A program made the position numbers and the translations under genes. Source: DASZFV01 sp036494575 (lineage in GTDB: Bacteria; Myxococcota_A; Polyangia; Fen-1088). Taken from it: a stretch of DNA of 48,778 nt. The notes below the pieces were generated by a model. The model was not told the origin of the DNA. It made no database searches and saw only the letters and a program-made list of their open reading frames with translations. Positions 27,771 to 35,923 of the stretch are shown piece by piece (the stretch's first letter is position 1; every line of letters begins with the position of its first letter). The stretch lies in contig DASXOE010000109.1 in assembly GCA_036494575.1 (NCBI GenBank), positions 1 to 48,778 of the forward strand, read 5' to 3'.

Positions 27771-30461
27771 ATGAAGCGCGGTCATCGGCTCGGTTTCCGG
27801 CTCGTCGTCATCGCCGGCGTCATCGCCAGCTCGGCGAGCGGTGCCGCCCCCACCAAGCACGCTTCGGTCTCCGGCGCCGTCGCGGCTGCGGAGCAGGCCC
27901 TGCGAGGCGGCGAGTACGAAGAGGCGCTGCGCCGCGCCCGGGGCCCGATCATGGGCGCGGGGCTCGAGCGCCTCGGCATCGAGGTGCGCGCCCTCGTCGC
28001 TCTCGGCCGCTACGCCGACGCGCGAAGCCGGCTCGAGGGCGTCGTCGCCGCCCTGCCCGATCAGCTGCCGACGCGGGACCTCCTCATGCGCCTCTACGCG
28101 CTCGTCGGCGATCGCGAAGCCTTGAAGCCGCTCATCGACCGCACCTATGACGATTGGAACGGCGGCCGCGTCGACCGCGCCCGCGGCCCCGACTTGATCG
28201 CCGTCGCGACGGCGGCGCGGCTCGACGGCAACTGGAAGGACGCCAACGAGACCCTGCGCGACGCCGTGCGGGCCGACCCGCGCCACGCGCGCGCGAACCT
28301 CGACTGGGGCTGGATGTTCCTCGAGAAGCACGCCGGCGCAGAGGCCGAGGCGTCCTTCCGCGCCGTGCTCGCGCTCGACCCGGGGGAACCGGACGCGCAC
28401 GTCGGTTTGGCGCGCGTGGCCGTCGTCGAGCGCTACGACGCCGTGCTCGCGCGCGCGGAGCTCGAGCGCGCGCTCGCGGTCAACCCGCGCCACGCAGGCG
28501 CCCTCGCGCTGCGGGCGGAGCTCGCGCTCGATCGCGAGGACTTCGCGGCCGCGGCGGGCGACGTCGCCCTCCTCCGGCGCACGAACCCCCTCGACCCGGG
28601 CGCGGCGCGGGTCGCCGCGGCCTCGGCGCTGCTGCTCGACGACGCCGCGACGTACGCGCGCGAGCGCGACCATCACCTCGCGGCGCACGGGCGCGACGGC
28701 GAGCTCTTCGCCTTCGTCGCCGAGGCGCTCGAGCGCCAACGCCGCTACGTCGAGGCACGCGCCGTCGCCGAGGAGGGCGTGGCCGCCGACCCCGAGAACG
28801 CGCGCTGCCTCTCCGTGCTGGCGACGACGCTGCTGCGCCTCGGCGACGAGGCGCGCGGCCTCGAGACGCTGCGCCGCGCCTGGAAGATCGATCCCTACGA
28901 CGCGCGCACGTTCAACCTGCTCGACCTGTTCGAGAAGGTCATCCCGGCCCGCTACGTGATGCTGTCGACGGCCCACCTGCGCTTCCGCGTCGAGCCGGCG
29001 GCGCGACCCGCCATCGAAGCCGTCGTGGCGCCCTTCCTCGAGGAGACGTACGCGCGCTTCGTCGCGCGCTATGGCTTCGAGCCGAAGGGACCCATCACGT
29101 TCGAGCTCTACGGCGAGGCCGGGCAGTTCGGCGTGCGCACGGTCGGGCTGCCGGGCATCGGCGTCTCGGGCGTCTGCTTCGGGCGCATCATCACGTCGCT
29201 CGCGCCCACGAACCACGCCTTCAACTGGGGCATGGTGCTCGCGCACGAGCTCGCGCACGTCTTCGCGATCGAGCTGTCGCGCTCGCGCGTTCCGCGCTGG
29301 TTCACGGAGGGGCTCTCAGAGGTGGAGACCATGCGCCTGCGCCCCGAGTGGAAGCGCCACGACGACGTCGCGCTGTGGGGCGCCTGGAAGCGCGGCGAGC
29401 TGCCGCCGCTCATCGCCCTCTCGAACGCCTTCGTCGACGCCCACGATCCCGAGTCCGCGGCGCGCGCCTACGCCCACGCTGCCCTCGCCGTCGACTTCCT
29501 CGAGCGCCGCTTCGGCTTCGCGCGTCTGCGCGGCGCCCTCGTCGCCTGGGGGCGCGGCGAGCGCGGACCCGGCGTCCTGGAGCGCCTCGCGGGCATGGAC
29601 GCGGCGGCGCTCGAGCGCGCCTTCCGCGCCGAGCTCGCGACGCGCTGGAGCCGGTACGACGCCCAGTTTCTCCCGTCACAGTCGCTCACGCGCCCGCGCG
29701 ACGAGGCCGCGCGCGAAGCCGCCGCGGCACCCCGCGACGCTGGCGCCCAGGTCCGGCTCGGCCTGTCGGCCCTCGCTGTCGCCGATCGCCCGACGGCGCG
29801 CGCGGCGCTCGCGCGCGCCCGGGCGCTCCACTCGAAGGCGCCCGACGACGAGGCGGCCACCTTCTTTCTCGCAGGCGAGCTGGCGCTCGCCGACCAGAAC
29901 GCCGCCGCGGCCGCCGCGGCGTTCTCGGGCATCCTGACGCTCGGCCCGGCCTTCGACGGCTACGACGTGCGCGTGCGCCTCGCGCTCGCCGAGCTCCACC
30001 GCGGCGAGCTCGCGGCGACGGAGACGAACCTGCGGCGCGCCGTCGCCTTCGACGACTCGCGCGTCGAGCCCCACGCGCTCCTCGCCGAGCTCTTCGCGCA
30101 ACACGGCCGCGAGGCGGACCGCGCCGCCGAGCTCGAGGCCGCGCTCGCGCTCGAGCCGCAGAACGCCACGCGCGCCAAGGAGCTCGTGCTCGCGAGCGCG
30201 CGCGCCGGACGGAGCGCGCGCGTGCTGTGGGCGGCGCCGATCGCGATCTTCATCGATCCCGCCGACGCCGATCTCCACGCGGCCCTCGCGCGCGCGCTCG
30301 CCGCGACGGGCCAGCTGGCGCCCGCGGCCCAGGCCTTCGAACGCGCCCTGCTCTTTCATCCCGTCGACGCGGGAGCGATCCACGGCGCGCTCGCGGAGCT
30401 CTACGCGGCGCTCGGGCAGCCGACGCGCGCGGCCCCTCACCGGGCCGCGGTCACGCCCTGA
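27771..30461 (+). CDS. TPR protein with embedded gluzincin metallopeptidase domain
   Basis: An 896-residue protein with a signal peptide (residues ~1-25, ending SSASGAA). Residues ~30-400 are TPR repeats. A peptidase-MA-like domain follows with HELAH (His492, Glu493, His496) and WFTEGLSE, where Glu513 is the likely third zinc ligand. A second TPR array covers ~640-890. It is probably periplasmic or secreted, and catalytically competent judging by the motif. TPR arrays on both sides suggest the protease is docked to protein partners or substrates. The stop region overlaps the convergent histidine kinase gene by 25 bp. I chose MKRGHRLGF as start because it begins the signal peptide. Confidence 0.9.
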   Translation: MKRGHRLGFRLVVIAGVIASSASGAAPTKHASVSGAVAAAEQALRGGEYEEALRRARGPIMGAGLERLGIEVRALVALGRYADARSRLEGVVAALPDQLPTRDLLMRLYALVGDREALKPLIDRTYDDWNGGRVDRARGPDLIAVATAARLDGNWKDANETLRDAVRADPRHARANLDWGWMFLEKHAGAEAEASFRAVLALDPGEPDAHVGLARVAVVERYDAVLARAELERALAVNPRHAGALALRAELALDREDFAAAAGDVALLRRTNPLDPGAARVAAASALLLDDAATYARERDHHLAAHGRDGELFAFVAEALERQRRYVEARAVAEEGVAADPENARCLSVLATTLLRLGDEARGLETLRRAWKIDPYDARTFNLLDLFEKVIPARYVMLSTAHLRFRVEPAARPAIEAVVAPFLEETYARFVARYGFEPKGPITFELYGEAGQFGVRTVGLPGIGVSGVCFGRIITSLAPTNHAFNWGMVLAHELAHVFAIELSRSRVPRWFTEGLSEVETMRLRPEWKRHDDVALWGAWKRGELPPLIALSNAFVDAHDPESAARAYAHAALAVDFLERRFGFARLRGALVAWGRGERGPGVLERLAGMDAAALERAFRAELATRWSRYDAQFLPSQSLTRPRDEAAREAAAAPRDAGAQVRLGLSALAVADRPTARAALARARALHSKAPDDEAATFFLAGELALADQNAAAAAAAFSGILTLGPAFDGYDVRVRLALAELHRGELAATETNLRRAVAFDDSRVEPHALLAELFAQHGREADRAAELEAALALEPQNATRAKELVLASARAGRSARVLWAAPIAIFIDPADADLHAALARALAATGQLAPAAQAFERALLFHPVDAGAIHGALAELYAALGQPTRAAPHRAAVTP

Positions 30462-32023
30462 GCGAGGGGCGCGCCCGCGGCGGCGCGCGTCTCGCCACTC
30501 TCGGCCGAAGATCCGTCGCGCCCGTCGCTCGCCGCCGCGCGGACCGCTGGGAACGTCAGCGAGAACGCCGTGCCCGCGTCGGGGCCGCTCTCGACCTCGA
30601 TGCGTCCGCCGTGCTCGACGATGATCTGCTGCACGAGCGCGAGGCCGAGCCCCGTGCCGCGCTCTTTCGTCGAGAAGAACGGGTCGAAGATCTTCCCGAG
30701 GTGCTCGCGCGGGATGCCGTCGCCCGAGTCGGACACGGTGACGCGGACCTCGGCGGCGTCGCGACCTTCGTCCCCCGGCCCGCGGCGCGCGTCCACGGCG
30801 ACGCGCAGGCGGCCGCTCTCGCGCGTCGACATGGCCTCGCGCGCGTTGCGCACGAGGTTGAGCAGCGCCTGCCGGAGCTGCGCCTCGTCGGCCGCGACCT
30901 CGGGCAGGCCCGGCGCGACGTCGAGCTCGAGCGTGATGCCGGCCTGCGCGAGCTCGGCGCGCGCGAACTCGAGCACGCCCGTGACGATCGCGCCAAGGTC
31001 TTCGCGCTCGAGCTTGGGGCGCGGCAGGCGCGCGAAGCGCAGGTACGTCTCCGTGATCTCGGTGAGCCGGTCGACCTCGCTGATGATCGACGCGACGAGG
31101 CGTTTGGGCTCGTCGTTCCCCTGTCCGCGGTCCGCGATCTCGTCGCCGAGGAGCTCGGCGTAAAGGCCGATCGACGCGAGGGGATTGCGCACCTCGTGGG
31201 TGATCTGCGCCGCCATGCGCCCCACGGTCGCGAGCCGCTCGGACCGGATGAGCCGCTGCTCGCGCTCCTCGATGGCGCCCGCCATGGCGTCGAACTCGCG
31301 CGCGAGGTCGCCGATCTCGTCGTGCGAGGTCACGCCCGTGCGCCGCGCGTAGTCGCCGCCCGCGACCTCGCGCGCGCGCGCGCGCAGCACGCGCAGCGGC
31401 CGCAGCGTGCGCACCGTGAAGAGGAACGCCGCCGCCGCGATGGCGAGCCCCGTGATGCCGAGGCCGAGCGCCATCTGCAGCGCGGTCTCCTCGTCGTCGG
31501 TGAGGCGCTGCGCGATCTGTCCGCTCTCCCCCCGCAGCGGGCGGCGCAGGCGGTTCAGGCTGTGGGTCAGCGTCGCGAAGTGGCTCTCGAACTCGGGGCG
31601 GGCCTTCGGGTCGGCGCTGCCCTCGGCGGCGCCCGCCTCGATGGCCAGCGCGTCCACGTGCCGCCTGAGCGTCACGATTTGCTGGCGCGTCGCCTCGAAG
31701 TCGGGCCGCCGCGCCGAAGCCGGCTCCTTCTCGAGGAAGCGATCGATGGCCGCCACGGCGTCGTCGAGATGCTTGCGCGAGATGCGGAACGCCAGCGCGA
31801 GGTTGGGATCGAGCCGCATGTTGCGCCCGAGGGAAGGCGCGAAGTCGTTGAGCGACTTCCAGGCCGCGTCGACCGAGCCCTGCAGGTCGAGGTACGCCTC
31901 GTTCGCGAGCACGCCTTGGCGCGCCCGGTGAATCGTCAGCACCGTGAACGTCGCGTCACCTGCGAACGCCAATAGCAGCACGCTCAGCGCGAGCAGGACT
32001 TTCCCCGAAACCCCCAGACGCAT
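30437..32023 (-). CDS. Membrane sensor histidine kinase (HAMP, HisKA, HATPase)
   Basis: A 528-residue kinase with transmembrane segments at ~8-30 and ~186-205 flanking a helical periplasmic sensor of about 155 residues. HAMP spans ~205-258. The HisKA box is AAQITHEVRNPL with phospho-accepting His276. The ATPase domain has the N-box Asn393 (LNLVRNAREAM), G1 DSGDGI (432-437) and G2 GTGLGLAL (456-463). No response regulator is adjacent, so it is an orphan in this window. The C-terminal ~35 residues are Ala/Ser-rich and overlap, tail to tail, the end of the TPR-gluzincin gene. The ATG at 32023 has a TAGCGT hexamer 8 nt upstream and no ribosome site. Confidence 0.95.
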   Translation of the reverse strand: MRLGVSGKVLLALSVLLLAFAGDATFTVLTIHRARQGVLANEAYLDLQGSVDAAWKSLNDFAPSLGRNMRLDPNLALAFRISRKHLDDAVAAIDRFLEKEPASARRPDFEATRQQIVTLRRHVDALAIEAGAAEGSADPKARPEFESHFATLTHSLNRLRRPLRGESGQIAQRLTDDEETALQMALGLGITGLAIAAAAFLFTVRTLRPLRVLRARAREVAGGDYARRTGVTSHDEIGDLAREFDAMAGAIEEREQRLIRSERLATVGRMAAQITHEVRNPLASIGLYAELLGDEIADRGQGNDEPKRLVASIISEVDRLTEITETYLRFARLPRPKLEREDLGAIVTGVLEFARAELAQAGITLELDVAPGLPEVAADEAQLRQALLNLVRNAREAMSTRESGRLRVAVDARRGPGDEGRDAAEVRVTVSDSGDGIPREHLGKIFDPFFSTKERGTGLGLALVQQIIVEHGGRIEVESGPDAGTAFSLTFPAVRAAASDGRDGSSAESGETRAAAGAPLAQGVTAAR

Positions 32024-32031
32024 GCTGGCTT

Positions 32032-32037
32032 ACGCTA
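32032..32037 (-). promoter_or_regulatory. Candidate -10 TAGCGT, 8 nt before the 32023 start
   Basis: A TAnnnT hexamer on the minus strand ends 8 nt before the histidine kinase ATG, with no Shine-Dalgarno between. Weak by itself; noted because the same spacing recurs at other starts. Confidence 0.25.
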
Positions 32038-32119
32038 GCACGCGCGTCACCGCGGCACGAAAACCTCCGCGGAAGACGTGCCCGAAGACGTGCGCGGCGC
32101 GCGGCTGGAACCTGCATCA

Positions 32120-32148
32120 TTGACAGGGCGGAAGTCTGCGGAAACAAT
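32120..32148 (+). promoter_or_regulatory. Promoter of the PEGA-domain gene (TTGACA-N17-AACAAT)
   Basis: A perfect -35 TTGACA (32120-32125), a 17-bp spacer and -10 AACAAT (32143-32148). Transcription would begin near 32155, about 8 nt before the ATG at 32163. The short interval TAATT before the ATG holds no Shine-Dalgarno. Confidence 0.65.
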
Positions 32149-32162
32149 GCGGTCCTGTAATT

Positions 32163-33392
32163 ATGAATTCGTGCCGCTCGTTCGCGGGACCCGCTCTTTT
32201 CACGGGCCTCGCCAGTCTTCTCTTATTCCTCGGGGCCGGCGGCACGGCCTCGGCCGAGCCCGACGCCGCGACGGCGGTCCTGGGCCTCGAGGCGCTCGAA
32301 GGGGCGCCCGACAACGTGGCCTCGGAGATCACCGACGCTCTCCGTGAGCGCGTAGCCTCCTCGCACGGGTACCAGCTCGTGCAGGGCAAGGACCTCGTGG
32401 AGGTAAAGCTGGTCTTCTCCTGTCCCGACGAGGGCGCGGCTTGCATGTCGCAGGCCGGCAAGAGCATGGGCGCGACGAAGCTGATCTTCGGCAACGTCAA
32501 ACGCGCCGGCGCGGACTATCAGGTCACGCTGAAGTTGCTCGACGTCAACAAGGCCGCGGTCGACGCCTGGGCCACCGAGACCCTGCCCCGCCGGAAGGCC
32601 GAGCCGTCGGTCTTCCGAACGCTCGCGCCGTCTTGGCTCGCGAAGCTCGCCGGCAAGGGCGCGACGGGCTCCCTGCAAATTCGCGCCAACGTCCAGGGGG
32701 CGGCGGTGTCACTCGACGGCACACGGGTGGGGGTGACGGCCCACGAGCCGGTTGCCATCGCCGACGTCGCCGCCGGCCGGCACGAAGTGGCAGTGGAAAA
32801 GGCCGGCTACACGACGGCCAAGCAGGAGTTCTCCCTGGCTGCCGGGCAGAGCCTGCCCCTCAGTTTATCGTTGAGCTCCGTATCGGTGAACGTAGGGAAC
32901 CCGGAGACGGAGACGCCTCCGGTCATCGTGCGCAAGCCTCGAGAGGCTCCCGAAGTGCCGAACGAGACAGGCGGTTCGAGCGGCGCGCGGGCCGGGTTCT
33001 GGGTGGCCGTCGCGGGCACGGCGATCGCGACGGGCGGCGGCCTCTTTTTTGCAAAGGAGGTGCAGCAGATCAACGCGGATCTCGATCCTTACCGGAGGGT
33101 CCCGTGCGCGGGCTCCGCCGGTGGATGCAACAGCTCGGGCGACCCAAAGCCTCCCTTGACCGCCACCGAGAACGCCACCGTGCAAAGCAAGATGAACGCG
33201 GGCAAAAAAGATCAGCTCCTCGAGGAGGTGCTGCTCATCACCGCCGTTCCGCTCGCCATCGCGAGCGGATATTTCCTCTACAAGGGTTACCTCGACTCGG
33301 GTGGCGAAAACGCCACGTCCGCGCGCGGCCTGAGAATATTTCCCGCGGCGTCCGCGTCTGCGGGAGGAATCGTGACTGAATTCGATTTTTAG
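32163..33392 (+). CDS. Secreted or membrane PEGA-domain protein
   Basis: A 409-residue protein with a signal peptide (hydrophobic ~10-30, TASA cleavage region). A TolB/CsgG-like N-terminal domain (~35-155) includes a CPDEGAACMS segment that could form a disulfide. A PEGA domain follows (~170-235; GSLQIRANVQGAAVSLDG, VAAGRHEVAVEKAGYTTAKQ). After a Pro-rich linker come a hydrophobic segment (~275-300), a Cys-containing loop (RVPCAGSAGGCNSSG) and a second hydrophobic segment (~355-375). PEGA domains are surface-associated beta modules common in bacteria of this type. The Ser/Thr kinase gene 22 bp downstream also ends in a PEGA-like domain, so the two may act together. The start lacks a ribosome site. 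Confidence 0.85.
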   Translation: MNSCRSFAGPALFTGLASLLLFLGAGGTASAEPDAATAVLGLEALEGAPDNVASEITDALRERVASSHGYQLVQGKDLVEVKLVFSCPDEGAACMSQAGKSMGATKLIFGNVKRAGADYQVTLKLLDVNKAAVDAWATETLPRRKAEPSVFRTLAPSWLAKLAGKGATGSLQIRANVQGAAVSLDGTRVGVTAHEPVAIADVAAGRHEVAVEKAGYTTAKQEFSLAAGQSLPLSLSLSSVSVNVGNPETETPPVIVRKPREAPEVPNETGGSSGARAGFWVAVAGTAIATGGGLFFAKEVQQINADLDPYRRVPCAGSAGGCNSSGDPKPPLTATENATVQSKMNAGKKDQLLEEVLLITAVPLAIASGYFLYKGYLDSGGENATSARGLRIFPAASASAGGIVTEFDF

Positions 33393-33393
33393 T

Positions 33394-33399
33394 TATGAT
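33394..33399 (+). promoter_or_regulatory. Candidate -10 TATGAT ahead of the Ser/Thr kinase
   Basis: TATGAT lies just after the PEGA gene stop and 15 nt before the TTG start, with GAGAGG in between as a possible ribosome site. It could give the kinase its own transcript with a leader of about 8 nt. Confidence 0.35.
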
Positions 33400-33414
33400 G
33401 AGAGGGCTGTTCTC

Positions 33415-34932
33415 TTGAGCCTCATCAACACGACGGTCGGCAATTATCGCGTCACCAAGCTCCTCGGCGAGGGGGGCATGGGCGCCGTGTACTTGGGCGA
33501 GCACCCCGTCATCGGCCGCAAGGTGGCCATCAAGGTGCTGCACACGGCGCTGGCGCGCGATCAGGACATCGTGGCGCGCTTCTTCAACGAGGCGCGCGCC
33601 ATCCACCTCATCGCGCATCCGAACATCGTCGAGATCCTCGACTTCGGCCAGACACCCGACGGTCAGCCCTACTTCATCATGGAGTACCTCACGGGCGAGG
33701 CCCTGAGCGAGCTCGTCGCCCGCGGCCCCATCTCCGCCCCCGACGTCGCCGTCATCGCCGAGCAGATGTGCCGCGCCCTGGCGGCCGCGCACCTCAAGGG
33801 CATCGTCCACCGCGATCTCAAGCCGCACAACGTCCAGCTCATCGAGAAGGACGCCGCGCCCTTCGTGAAGATCCTCGACTTCGGCGTCGCGAAGATCCTG
33901 GCCGCGCCCGACGGCTCGCAGTCCGTGAAGACGCGCACGGGCTCGCTCATGGGCACGCCGCTCTACATGTCGCCCGAGCAGTGCAAGGGCGCGGGCCTTC
34001 TCGACCACCGCACGGACATTTACTCGCTGGGTGTCATGATCTTCGAGATGCTCGCTGGCCGGCCGCCGTTCATGGCGGAGGGCATCGGCGAGCTCTTCGC
34101 GAAGCACATGCTCGAGGAGGCGCCGAGCCTGCTCGACTTCGCGCCGGAGACGCCGCCCGCGATGGCGGCGGCCGTCATGAAGGCGCTCAGCAAGGAGCTC
34201 GACGACCGCTTCCCGAGCATGGAAGAGTTCCGCAAGGGCCTGTTGGGAGAGATCAAGGTGGCCGTCGCGCCGGGGCGCCCGCGCGCCAAGCAGAGCACGG
34301 CGGCCGGCGCTCGCCCAGGGAACGTCGCGACGACCATGTCGCCGGAGGTCCAGTCGACGACGTTGTCGTCGGCGACCTCGGAGATCGACGACGAGTTCGG
34401 GCCGCCCAAGAAGAAGACGGGCCTCATCATCGGCGTGACCGTCGGATTGGCCGCCGCGGCCGCGGTCGCCTTCTTCGCGCTGCCGAAGTCGGGCGCCGAG
34501 GCATCCAAGCCCCCGGCCGCCGCCCTGCCCGCCCTGCCCCCGGCGCCCGTGGCTCCGCCCGCTCCTGCCGCGAAGGCCACCGTCACGATTCGCTTCGAGG
34601 CGACCCCGGTGGGCGCGCACGTCATCCGCAAGAGCGACGGTGAGGATCTGGGCGCCGCGCCTCTCGACGTGAAGCTGCCCCAGCACGGACCCGCGTCGGA
34701 CTACCTCGTGCGCAAGGACGGCTACAAGCCGTTCGACGTCACGGCCGACCTCTCCGAGGACAACACCGTTCACGTCGCCCTCGAGAAGATCGAGGTGCCG
34801 TCCGTGCCCGTCGCCAAGTCGGAGCCCGAGAAGAAGCGCGTCTCGACCGGCGGCGGTAGCCACAAAGGCGGCGGCAAGCACAAGGGCGCGGCCGCGCCCG
34901 ACGAAGACGGCCTCGCGACGCCGTCATTCTGA
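33415..34932 (+). CDS. Eukaryote-like Ser/Thr protein kinase with PEGA-type C-terminal domain
   Basis: A 505-residue kinase starting at TTG; the in-frame ATG codons just upstream belong to a frame that stops at this point. The Hanks-type domain covers ~10-280: GEGGMGAVY (18-26), Lys40, Glu59, HRDLKPHN (Asp134, Asn139), DFG (155-157) and GTPLYMSPEQ as activation-loop end. All catalytic residues are present. After a Ser/Thr-rich juxtamembrane stretch there is one transmembrane helix (~336-355), a Pro/Ala linker and an extracytoplasmic PEGA-like domain (~375-465). The tail is Lys/Gly/Ser-rich. It follows the PEGA gene by 22 bp and is probably co-transcribed with it. Confidence 0.95.
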   Translation: MSLINTTVGNYRVTKLLGEGGMGAVYLGEHPVIGRKVAIKVLHTALARDQDIVARFFNEARAIHLIAHPNIVEILDFGQTPDGQPYFIMEYLTGEALSELVARGPISAPDVAVIAEQMCRALAAAHLKGIVHRDLKPHNVQLIEKDAAPFVKILDFGVAKILAAPDGSQSVKTRTGSLMGTPLYMSPEQCKGAGLLDHRTDIYSLGVMIFEMLAGRPPFMAEGIGELFAKHMLEEAPSLLDFAPETPPAMAAAVMKALSKELDDRFPSMEEFRKGLLGEIKVAVAPGRPRAKQSTAAGARPGNVATTMSPEVQSTTLSSATSEIDDEFGPPKKKTGLIIGVTVGLAAAAAVAFFALPKSGAEASKPPAAALPALPPAPVAPPAPAAKATVTIRFEATPVGAHVIRKSDGEDLGAAPLDVKLPQHGPASDYLVRKDGYKPFDVTADLSEDNTVHVALEKIEVPSVPVAKSEPEKKRVSTGGGSHKGGGKHKGAAAPDEDGLATPSF

Positions 34933-35011
34933 CGGGGTCCGGCTCGCTGCCGCTCGCGCCTCGGCCCATCACGCCCTGCCACCACCCCGCTCCCTTCGCT
35001 CGGCCTCGGCC
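34933..35011 (+). repeat. Dispersed ~80-bp repeat, copy B
   Basis: It begins immediately after the kinase stop codon and lies in the 137-bp gap between convergent genes. It is about 90% identical to the reverse strand of 13785-13864. The rest of the gap (35012-35069) is GC-rich with a short GCGGCGAAGCCGC stem and holds no gene. Confidence 0.88.
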
Positions 35012-35069
35012 GGTCCCGCTCCCTCCGCGCGGCGAAGCCGCGCTGCGGTCGCCTCTTTTCTGCCCGTCT

Positions 35070-35879
35070 CTAGTCGTCTGGGGAGCGGAGGCTGCGGCGC
35101 GATTGCCGCTGCGTGAGGAGATCGAGGAAGCGCTCGGGCGCGAGGGCGACGCGGCTGCGGCTCTCGAGGTAGCGCTTGCGATCGAGCGCGAAGATGCCGC
35201 CCGCGGCGACGCCGCCGCTCGCGAGGGCCACGAGATCGGGCACGCCGAAGCCGGGCAACATGGCGGCGCCGCCGAGGCCGACGAGCGCGAAGGCCATGGC
35301 CGAGCGCAGGCCCATCTGGGTGAAGCGCTCGCGGCGCATGTCGCCGAGGTCGATGTTGAAGGTGACGGACGTATCGGGACCCTCGGCGTCGTCGGCGCTG
35401 AGCTCCTCGGCGACGACGGTCTCGACGCGCGAGACGAGGCTGAAGGCGTAGCGCTTCGAGAAGTCGAGCGACCGGACGAGGCCGGGCCAGATCCCCTGCG
35501 CGCGCTCCCACTCCACGCGCGCGCCATGGTGGCGACGGACCGTCATGAGCTGCTCGCGCAGGAAGCGGTCGACGGCGCGCCTCACGGTGTCGACGGGCGC
35601 GGGCACGACGCGGCTCACGACGATGCGGCTGGCGCCGAGGGCGTGGGCGACGACGCCGTCCTCTTCGGGCTCGATCGAGACGCCCCGGCGCAGCTCTGTG
35701 AGCGCCTGCGAGACGGCGCCGCCGCGCAAGCCTACCTCTTCGCCGAGGCGGATGACCTCGAGCGCCGTGAGGCCGTCTTCGGGGCCCTCGTCGCGGGCGG
35801 CCGACTCGCGCGTATCGATCTCGGCGGCGCGGCGCAGGACGAAGTCGACCTGCTGGCGCGTGAGCTTATCGGACGGCAC
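35070..35879 (-). CDS. Hypothetical membrane protein with SHOCT-like N-terminal helix region
   Basis: A 269-residue protein. The N-terminus (PSDKLTRQQVDFVLRRAAEI) resembles short helical regions that precede membrane segments in related hypothetical proteins. The middle is a mixed domain (VVSRVVPAPVDTVRRAVDRF...) with START-like character. Two hydrophobic segments lie near residues 205-245 (MAFALVGLGGAAMLPGFG, VALASGGVAAGGIFAL). I chose the GTG at 35879 because it begins the conserved-looking helix and has TATAAT 9 nt upstream. A TTG at 35927 overlapping the SDR stop (TTGA) would add 16 residues and couple translation. Function unknown. Confidence 0.72.
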   Translation of the reverse strand: MPSDKLTRQQVDFVLRRAAEIDTRESAARDEGPEDGLTALEVIRLGEEVGLRGGAVSQALTELRRGVSIEPEEDGVVAHALGASRIVVSRVVPAPVDTVRRAVDRFLREQLMTVRRHHGARVEWERAQGIWPGLVRSLDFSKRYAFSLVSRVETVVAEELSADDAEGPDTSVTFNIDLGDMRRERFTQMGLRSAMAFALVGLGGAAMLPGFGVPDLVALASGGVAAGGIFALDRKRYLESRSRVALAPERFLDLLTQRQSRRSLRSPDD

Positions 35880-35888
35880 GGCCTCACG

Positions 35889-35894
35889 ATTATA
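35889..35894 (-). promoter_or_regulatory. Perfect -10 TATAAT, 9 nt before the 35879 GTG start
   Basis: TATAAT on the minus strand lies in the 44 bp between the SDR stop and the favoured GTG. No -35 match is seen at normal spacing. It would produce a leader of 2-3 nt. Confidence 0.5.
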
Positions 35895-35923
35895 GCGCGA
35901 CAAATCGGCGATGCGGCTGGTCC

